Positions 59,521-64,000 of a stretch of 64,000 nucleotides of DNA are shown piece after piece. This stretch comes from Leucobacter rhizosphaerae (lineage in GTDB: Bacteria; Actinomycetota; Actinomycetes; Actinomycetales; Microbacteriaceae). The notes under the pieces were generated by a model that saw only the letters and a list, made by a program, of their open reading frames with translations, had not been told where the DNA came from and did not search any database. Numbering within the stretch: position 1 is the first letter of the stretch; each line of letters starts with the position of its first letter. The DNA lies in contig NZ_CP095043.1 in the NCBI RefSeq assembly GCF_022919175.1, positions 3,273,835 to 3,337,834 on the forward strand, written 5' to 3'. The position numbers were made by a program, and so were the translations under genes.

Positions 59521-59686
59521 GGAACCACGCCAGCAGCACCGCACTATCCGGGATCACACACGCAGCCTTCGCAGACACCCAATCAGGGCCCTCGCCAACC
59601 ACCTCGGCAGACTCGAACATCGACCCGTCGAGTTCATGCTTCGGGATGTGGGCGGCATCGGGGAAGAAGCGGGCGCGAGCGAACAT
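59510..59686 (-). CDS. 58-aa phage protein of unknown function
   Basis: MFARARFFPDAAHIPKHELD then GSMFESAEVVGEGPDWVSAK ... LLAWFREE. Protein-like composition, first gene of a two-gene leftward unit at the right prophage end. No ribosome-binding site is visible, so possibly leaderless. Confidence 0.5.
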   Translation of the reverse strand: MFARARFFPDAAHIPKHELDGSMFESAEVVGEGPDWVSAKAACVIPDSAVLLAWFREE

Positions 59687-59702
59687 AGGGACAGGGTATC
59701 GG

Positions 59703-59720
59703 GTCGGCGTTTACTCGGCG
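59703..59720. repeat. Candidate arm-type integrase site, right copy
   Basis: GTCGGCGTTTACTCGGCG, identical to 18250-18267, 117 bp from the attR core and in the same orientation. Confidence 0.6.
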
Positions 59721-59837
59721 TTTTGGCGTCAGATTTCAGTATTTACTTCCGATTACCCACGTCTACTATTCAGTGGAAATGCCTGATGAGGTGCCGTATA
59801 TGCGCGACCCAAGTAACTCACGGTAGGCCAAAACCTC

Positions 59838-59872
59838 AATCGGTTCAGTCTGGGTTCGAGTCCCAGTGGGGG
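59838..59872 (+). other. attR core
   Basis: 35 bp identical to 18154-18188. Followed by GACTGTGC, so this copy reads TGGGGGGA and pairs fully with the CCCCCCA 5' acceptor strand of the host tRNA. Confidence 0.93.
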
Positions 59873-59876
59873 GACT

Positions 59877-59922
59877 GTGCTGGCCCCTCGCGCCCGTGCT
59901 GGCCCCTCACGCCCGTGCTGGC
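59877..59922. repeat. 19-bp tandem repeat downstream of attR
   Basis: Two and a half copies of GTGCTGGCCCCTCGCGCCC (second copy CTCAC) directly after attR, in host DNA. Nothing else recognised in the gap to the next gene. Confidence 0.75.
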
Positions 59923-59957
59923 AGCCGACATCATGGGGATCGCGGTACGGTGTGATC

Positions 59958-60299
59958 ATGAGCGCACCACCGGCCCCTACGACGCACCGACGTGGTCGGA
60001 GGAGCGGGTTTCCTCTGCTCGTCTGGGGCATCGCGCTCAATGCGGTCGCGCTCGTCGGGTGGACCCTGGGCGGTATGGCAGAGCCGGGCTCCACACCCCA
60101 GACCGTGAGCTTCATTGCCTCGGTGTTCGTGCAGGTCGCCGCAGTCTCGTGCATCGGGGCGGCGACGGTGGTCGGCATCATCGGGCTGACTCGCAAGGCA
60201 CGCCCGATCGTGTGGCCCGTCCTCAGCGTGCTATCGATCCCGATCGCACTGGCCGTCTGGTTCCCCATGGTCGTCGTGGTGTGGATCCTGGTCGGTTGA
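59958..60299 (+). CDS. Host membrane protein of unknown function
   Basis: 113 aa, ATG 59958. Basic N-terminus (PTTHRRGRRSG) and three transmembrane helices (~20-38, ~48-72, ~82-110). No good ribosome-binding site; possibly leaderless. No family recognised. Confidence 0.65.
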   Translation: MSAPPAPTTHRRGRRSGFPLLVWGIALNAVALVGWTLGGMAEPGSTPQTVSFIASVFVQVAAVSCIGAATVVGIIGLTRKARPIVWPVLSVLSIPIALAVWFPMVVVVWILVG

Positions 60300-60371
60300 G
60301 ACCACACGGAACGCACGGATCACACGAACCATCCGGATCACCCAGTAGCCCCAGCGGCAGCACCCACCTGC

Positions 60372-60566
60372 CTACTCGAAGGTGAAGTCCTCGCCGCGCC
60401 GGGTCCCGGCTCCGCGGAGGTCGTTCTGCACGTCGAGCTCGAGCGACGCGGAGAGGTAGCCGAGCTCGGTGATCTCGTCCGACGCCGCGGCGAGTGTGCC
60501 CGACAGCGTGGCGAGCTCCTCCGCGAGGGATCCGGAGCCGCTCTCGGCGGGGCCGGGGGCGGTGAC
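60372..60566 (-). CDS. Possible minus-strand gene without a clear start
   Basis: The frame reads GSLAEELATLSGTLAAASDE, then ITELGYLSASLELDVQNDLR: convincingly protein-like and helical. But no ATG, GTG or TTG is found near its N-terminal side (codons there are GTC and GTA). Could be a decayed gene or use a start further upstream. Confidence 0.3.
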   Translation of the reverse strand, partial: VTAPGPAESGSGSLAEELATLSGTLAAASDEITELGYLSASLELDVQNDLRGAGTRRGEDFTFE

Positions 60567-60590
60567 TCCCGCACGGGCTACACTACGGGG

Positions 60591-60737
60591 GTGGTGTTCG
60601 CGAAGGTCCTCCTCGTGGTGGTGATCCTGCTCACCATCGCGCTCGCCCTGACCCTTCGCGTCCGAGCGTGGAAGCTGCAGCGGGAGCGGCGCCGGGCCCA
60701 ATGGCGGGCGGACCTCGATCGGGATCTCCGGGAGTAG
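60591..60737 (+). CDS. Small host membrane protein
   Basis: 48 aa; one transmembrane helix (FAKVLLVVVILLTIALALTL) and a strongly charged tail RAWKLQRERRRAQWRADLDR. TACACT eight bases before the GTG could be the -10 of a leaderless transcript. Confidence 0.5.
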   Translation: MVFAKVLLVVVILLTIALALTLRVRAWKLQRERRRAQWRADLDRDLRE

Positions 60738-60798
60738 CCTCGGCACACACCCTTCGTGGATCGCCCCGCGATCCCCGGGTCCGTCATACACTTCGGGT

Positions 60799-62052
60799 AT
60801 GGCACTCGATCTCACCGGTTCCGATCTCCGGACGCGTGCGGAGCGCGAGCCCTGGATCGATGCGGCGTCGTACTGGGGCGCATTCACCGCGGCTACGAGG
60901 GATCGACCCGCGCCGGTCGTCGCGCTCAGCGTCGAGGCACTGCGTCGCAACGCCGACGACCTCGCGCGGCGGGCGGGCGGGATCCCGATCCGCATCGCGA
61001 GCAAGTCGGTGCGGTCGCGGGGAGTGCTCGATGCCGTGCTCGCCCTGCCCGGGTTCCGCGGGGTGCTCGCTTACACTCTCGCGGAGGCGCTCTGGCTCGC
61101 CGAGACCATCGACGACGTGGTGGTGGGGTACCCCACTGCGGATCGGGCGGCCCTGCGCTCGCTCGCCGGAGACGCGGCGCTGGCTGCGCGGGTGACCGTG
61201 ATGGTCGACAGCCGCGAGCATCTCGACCTCATCGACGCCGCGGTCGCACCGGGCGACCGTCACTCGATGCGCGTGTGCCTCGACCTCGATGCGTCCTGGC
61301 GGTCGCGGCTCCTCGGTCACGTCGGCGTGCGCCGCTCGGCACTGCACCGGCCGGAGGAGCTCCGCGACCTTGCGGTCGAGGTGCTGCGGCGACCGGGGTT
61401 CACCCTCGTCGGTGTCATGGCGTACGAGGCCCAGATCGCGGGGGTGGGGGATCGGCCCTCGGACGCCCCCGGATCCGGCGCACTCGTGCGGGCGATGCAG
61501 CGGGTAAGCGGTACGGAGCTCGCCGAGCGACGCGCCGCCGCGATCGCAGCCGTACGGGCCATCGCCGAGCTGGAGTTCGTGAACGGCGGCGGCACCGGAT
61601 CGGTGGAGCGCACCGCCGCCGAGCCATCCATCACCGAGATCGCCGCCGGCAGCGGGCTGTTCGGACCGCACCTCTTCGATCACTACACCTCCTTCGATGT
61701 CGCACCGGCGCTCGCGTTCGCACTCGACGTGGTGCGGAAGCCGACCACGGATCGCGCGGTGCTGCTCGGCGGGGGCTGGATCGCGTCGGGCCCGGCGGCT
61801 CCGGACCGGGCGCCGCTGCCCGTCTGGCCGCCGGGGCTGCGAACCGAGCCGCGAGAGGGTGCCGGCGAGGTGCAGACGCCCCTGCGTGGTGACGCGGCGC
61901 GGGCACTGAGCGTCGGCGACCGCGTCTGGCTGCGGCACACGAAGGCGGGGGAGCCGCTGGAGCACACGCACGAGATCATCCCGGTCACCGCCGACGGCGT
62001 CGCGCTCGACGGACTCCCGAGCTATCGCGGCGAGGGGCGGTGCTTCCTGTGA
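60799..62052 (+). CDS. PLP enzyme, alanine racemase-like fold (amino acid deaminase/aldolase type)
   Basis: 417 aa. N-terminal PLP barrel with Schiff-base Lys in RIASKSVRS (~69), LDASWR, VMAYEAQIAGVGD and FVNGGGTGS phosphate-binding loops; C-terminal D-serine/D-threonine aldolase-like domain with HTKAGEPLEHTHE metal ligands. Family converts D-amino acids; exact substrate unknown. GTG-overlap operon with the next oxidoreductase gene. Confidence 0.82.
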   Translation: MALDLTGSDLRTRAEREPWIDAASYWGAFTAATRDRPAPVVALSVEALRRNADDLARRAGGIPIRIASKSVRSRGVLDAVLALPGFRGVLAYTLAEALWLAETIDDVVVGYPTADRAALRSLAGDAALAARVTVMVDSREHLDLIDAAVAPGDRHSMRVCLDLDASWRSRLLGHVGVRRSALHRPEELRDLAVEVLRRPGFTLVGVMAYEAQIAGVGDRPSDAPGSGALVRAMQRVSGTELAERRAAAIAAVRAIAELEFVNGGGTGSVERTAAEPSITEIAAGSGLFGPHLFDHYTSFDVAPALAFALDVVRKPTTDRAVLLGGGWIASGPAAPDRAPLPVWPPGLRTEPREGAGEVQTPLRGDAARALSVGDRVWLRHTKAGEPLEHTHEIIPVTADGVALDGLPSYRGEGRCFL

Positions 62053-63353
62053 GCAGACGCTGGCGCAACTGGGCGGGCACCGAGTCGTCGCGCCCGGTGC
62101 TGAGCATCGCCCCGCGCAGCACCGACCAGATCGTGCTCGCCGTGCAGCGCGCTCGGGAAACGGGCCACGCCGTGAAGCCGATCGGGGCCTCGCACAGCTT
62201 CACCGGGATCGGGGCGACCGACGGGATCCGGATCGACCTCAGCCGGCTGCGCGGCCTCGTGTCGGCCGACCTCGACCGCGGTCGTGTCACGCTCTGGGGC
62301 GGCACGCACCTGTGGGAGCTGCCCGGGATCCTCACCCCGCTCGGTCTCGCCCTGCACAACATGGGCGATATCGACCGGCAGACCATCACGGGCGCGACGC
62401 AGACCGGCACACACGGCACCGGAGCCGCGCTCGGCGGCCTCGCGACGAGTGTGGTCGGGGCCACCCTGGTGACGGGCACCGGTGAACTCCTGACCGTCAG
62501 CGAGCACGAGCACCCCGAGTTGCTGCCCGCGGTGGCTCTCGGTCTCGGTGCCCTGGGGGTGGTGGTCTCCGTCACGCTGCAGTGCGTGCCGCGGTATCTG
62601 CTGCAGGCCGACGAGCGCTCGGCTCCGCTCGAGGAGGTGCTCGACGAGTTCCCCCGGCGATCCCGAGCCGCGGACCACTTCGAGTTCTTCTGGTTCCCGC
62701 ACACCCGCACGGTGCGCACGAAGACCAACACGCACCGGCCGCTCGACGCGGGCAATGATCCGCTGGGTCGAGGCGCGCGCTTCCTCGACGAGGAGGTCGC
62801 GAACAACCTCGCGTTCGGACTCTGCGCCGCGGTCGGCAGCGTCGCTCCGGTGCTGACGCCCCCGATCAATCGGGTGATCGAGTCGGTGTCGAGCTCTCGA
62901 AACTACCGGGACGAGTGGCACCGGGTGTACGTCACGCATCGGCGCGTGCGGTTCCGGGAGATGGAGTACGCGGTGCCGCTCGACGCGGTCGCCGACGTCG
63001 TGCGGGATCTCCGCGACCTCATCGAGCGAGGTGGACACCGGGTCTCCTTCCCGATCGAGGTGCGCTCGGCCGCCGCCGACGGGCTCCTCCTCTCCACCGC
63101 CCACGGCCGGGAGTCGGGTTACGTCGCCGTGCACCGGTTCGCGGGGGATCGGGATCGGCGCTACTTCCGGGAGGCGGAGGCGGTCCTCGCGGCCCACGAC
63201 GGACGGCCGCACTGGGGCAAGATGCACACGCAGACCGCGGATACCCTGCGGCCGCGGTACCCGGCGTTCGACGCCTTCCTGGCGATTCGGGATCGGCTCG
63301 ATCCCGACCGTGTCTTCGCGAATCCGTACGTGGAGCGAGTGCTCGGCGCCTGA
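62049..63353 (+). CDS. FAD-linked D-arabinono-1,4-lactone oxidase-like protein
   Basis: 434 aa, GTG overlapping the previous stop. FAD-binding PCMH domain with VKPIGASHSFTGIGATDGIR, TITGATQTGTHGTGAALGGL, and C-terminal ALO domain ending HWGKMHTQTADTLRPRYPAF. Oxidises an aldono-lactone or a related sugar acid; actinobacterial substrate uncertain. Confidence 0.88.
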   Translation: MSRRWRNWAGTESSRPVLSIAPRSTDQIVLAVQRARETGHAVKPIGASHSFTGIGATDGIRIDLSRLRGLVSADLDRGRVTLWGGTHLWELPGILTPLGLALHNMGDIDRQTITGATQTGTHGTGAALGGLATSVVGATLVTGTGELLTVSEHEHPELLPAVALGLGALGVVVSVTLQCVPRYLLQADERSAPLEEVLDEFPRRSRAADHFEFFWFPHTRTVRTKTNTHRPLDAGNDPLGRGARFLDEEVANNLAFGLCAAVGSVAPVLTPPINRVIESVSSSRNYRDEWHRVYVTHRRVRFREMEYAVPLDAVADVVRDLRDLIERGGHRVSFPIEVRSAAADGLLLSTAHGRESGYVAVHRFAGDRDRRYFREAEAVLAAHDGRPHWGKMHTQTADTLRPRYPAFDAFLAIRDRLDPDRVFANPYVERVLGA

Positions 63354-63428
63354 TCCGTTCGTGACTGACCCGCGGTTCCTCGCCGAATACCCAGCCGGAA
63401 CCGGGCGGCGCTCGGATAGGATGCAAGC

Positions 63429-63998
63429 ATGTCTGGTGGATTGATTGCCGCGCTGATCGCGGTCGGAGTTCTGGTCGTGCTGGTCGGCTACGTCTGGGTG
63501 ACGTACAACTCGCTCGTCACGCTGCGCGTGCGCGTCGACGAGGCGTGGAGCGACATCACGGTGCAGCTCAAGCGTCGTGCCGATCTGATCCCGTCGCTCA
63601 TCGAGACGGTGAAGGGCTACGCAGCGCACGAGAAGGGCGTCTTCGAGGCGGTGACCGCGGCGCGAGCCGAGACGATCTCCGCGCAGGGCCCCGCCGAGGC
63701 ATCGGTCGCGGAGAACCACATGCAGCAGGCGCTGAAGAGCATCTTCGCGGTCGCCGAGGCGTACCCGCAGCTGCAGGCCAGCCAGAACTTCCTCCAGCTG
63801 CAGAGCGAGCTGGTCGACACCGAGAACAAGATCCAGGCCTCGCGCCGGTTCTACAACGGCGGGGTGCGCGAGTACAACACCAAGATCCAGATCTTCCCGA
63901 ACACGATCTTCGTGCGCGGCATGGGGTTCACGGAGCGCGAGTTCTTCGAGGTCGAGGACGTGGCCGCGATCTCGGAGCCCCCGCGCATCCAGTTCTAG
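63429..63998 (+). CDS. lemA: LemA family protein
   Basis: 189 aa with a single N-terminal transmembrane helix (LIAALIAVGVLVVLVGYVWV), then NSLVTLRVRVDEAWSDITVQ, LKRRADLIPSLIETVKGYAA and the conserved RRFYNGGVREYNTKIQIFPN. LemA proteins are bitopic, function poorly defined. The stop lies inside the window, so the gene is complete. Confidence 0.93.
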   Translation: MSGGLIAALIAVGVLVVLVGYVWVTYNSLVTLRVRVDEAWSDITVQLKRRADLIPSLIETVKGYAAHEKGVFEAVTAARAETISAQGPAEASVAENHMQQALKSIFAVAEAYPQLQASQNFLQLQSELVDTENKIQASRRFYNGGVREYNTKIQIFPNTIFVRGMGFTEREFFEVEDVAAISEPPRIQF

Positions 63999-64000
63999 CG

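Larger units (their letters stand above)
18154..59872. mobile_element. Complete siphovirus-type prophage (~41.7 kb)
   Basis: Bounded by a 35-bp perfect direct repeat of the 3' half of the tRNA gene. Order: integrase, ImmA-like protease and repressor (leftward); early, recombination, replication and methylation genes (rightward); terminase, portal, capsid, tail, lysis; accessory genes. All expected structural functions are present and intact apart from one small split early gene (28933-29225), so the phage may be inducible. Confidence 0.95.

Noticed and set aside
59821..59880. Second complete tRNA gene at the right prophage end
   Set aside because: Only the 35-bp 3' half is present; it is the attR duplicate.

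Overview
The window is high-GC actinobacterial DNA. The gene order mfd-mazG-hisS-eno-ftsB/divIC-DUF501, a GTP-type PEP carboxykinase beside a RamB-like regulator, a type-II NADH dehydrogenase and frequent GTG starts fit Microbacteriaceae (Leucobacter-like). The genus is inferred from gene content and codon use, not from a search.

Left host flank (1-18,150): 3' end of mfd; two paralogous lipoproteins and a small membrane protein on the minus strand; mazG; a three-gene operon of a solute-binding/VWA lipoprotein, a membrane protein and a TelA-like protein; hisS; a VOC protein; eno-divIC-DUF501; ndh; a RamB-like regulator divergent from pckG; and a tRNA with a UAA anticodon. Two intergenic regions (7,866-8,301 and 14,125-14,456) are packed with inverted repeats, 8-bp tandem repeats and G-rich tracts.

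Prophage (18,154-59,872, about 41.7 kb): an apparently complete siphovirus-type prophage integrated in the 3' half of that tRNA and bounded by a 35-bp perfect direct repeat. Integrase, an ImmA-type protease and a repressor run leftward. Divergent from them is a long early operon of small overlapping genes: DNA-binding proteins, RecE-like exonuclease, HNH protein, replication initiator with a candidate internal origin, redoxin, SSB, and adenine and cytosine DNA methyltransferases. The late module follows: metallophosphatase, HNH, terminases, portal, MuF-like protein, scaffold, capsid, head-tail and tail genes, tail-assembly chaperone with a -1 frameshift site, 947-aa tape measure, tail tip proteins, probable lysin and holins. 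Accessory genes lie near the right end, one behind a sequence resembling an actinobacterial LexA box, together with a DUF3800 protein.

Right host flank (59,873-64,000): a small membrane protein, an alanine-racemase-fold PLP enzyme, an FAD-linked D-arabinono-lactone-oxidase-like protein and LemA.

Most unusual features: two, possibly three, degenerate tRNA-like elements without an anticodon arm, each just upstream of a small early prophage gene; a candidate origin inside the replication gene; the LexA-like box; and a tRNA acceptor end that appears altered by prophage insertion.
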